From positions 1 through 5,515 of the forward strand of contig JAGOIS010000108.1 in the NCBI GenBank assembly GCA_017995495.1: 5,515 bases of DNA, read 5' to 3'. Within the stretch, counting starts at the first letter, position 1. The number at the start of each line of letters is the position of its first letter. The position numbers were made by a program, and so were the translations under genes. Under the pieces are notes generated by a model, which searched no databases, had not been told where the DNA came from, and saw only the letters and a program-made list of their open reading frames with translations. This document shows, in pieces, positions 5,508 to 5,515 of the stretch. This DNA is from Candidatus Cloacimonadota bacterium (GTDB lineage: Bacteria; Cloacimonadota; Cloacimonadia; Cloacimonadales; Cloacimonadaceae).

Positions 5508-5515
5508 TCTGGCCA

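Noticed and set aside
5443..5515. Search for a standard LexA box in the leader of the recA operon
   Set aside because: Neither CTGT-N8-ACAG nor GAAC-N4-GTTC occurs here; only the non-standard inverted repeat reported above was found.

Overview
The window holds six protein-coding regions and two informative intergenic stretches; no RNA gene, insertion sequence or CRISPR array was seen. Coding DNA is GC-rich. The best lineage guess is a member of the FCB superphylum, with Candidatus Cloacimonadota as first choice. This rests on a secreted repeat protein ending in a FlgD-like/type IX-style C-terminal domain (FPNPF at the start, RRMLLLK at the end), the kind of tail common in that group. It is an inference from protein style, not from a marker-gene tree.

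Layout. (1) Bases 1-191, plus strand: the C-terminal end of endonuclease III with a complete [4Fe-4S] cysteine motif. (2) Bases 283-1929, minus strand and convergent with it: a secreted protein made of seven ~61-residue repeats, probably one seven-bladed beta-propeller, followed by a C-terminal sorting/anchoring domain. Its start is best placed at a GTG behind a strong ribosome binding site. (3) Bases 1930-2447: a 518-bp divergent intergenic region with candidate promoters for both flanking genes and one doubtful 33-codon ORF. (4) Bases 2448-2735, plus strand: a 95-residue protein with two membrane segments. (5) Bases 2760-5442, minus strand: a tightly packed four-gene unit read in the order adenosine-specific kinase family protein, thpR (RNA 2',3'-cyclic phosphodiesterase), recA, recX. 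A good promoter candidate lies at the right edge of the window.

How the genes fit together. RecA is the homologous-recombination and SOS recombinase and RecX is its usual modulator, encoded immediately downstream with a 29-nt overlap. ThpR just upstream of recA recalls the cinA-ligT-recA arrangement known from other bacteria such as Deinococcus. The adenosine-specific kinase family gene joins directly to thpR through a TAA-ATG junction with no gap, so the four genes are probably co-transcribed. Endonuclease III is a base-excision repair enzyme but lies on the other strand, separated by the propeller gene, so no operon link is implied.

Most of the window is ordinary. The points most worth a second look are the operon composition, an 8-bp perfect inverted repeat bracketing the operon promoter, a one-residue expansion in the DNA-binding loop L2 of RecA, and a small inverted repeat covering the -10 and ribosome binding site of the membrane-protein gene. 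No undescribed system is evident.
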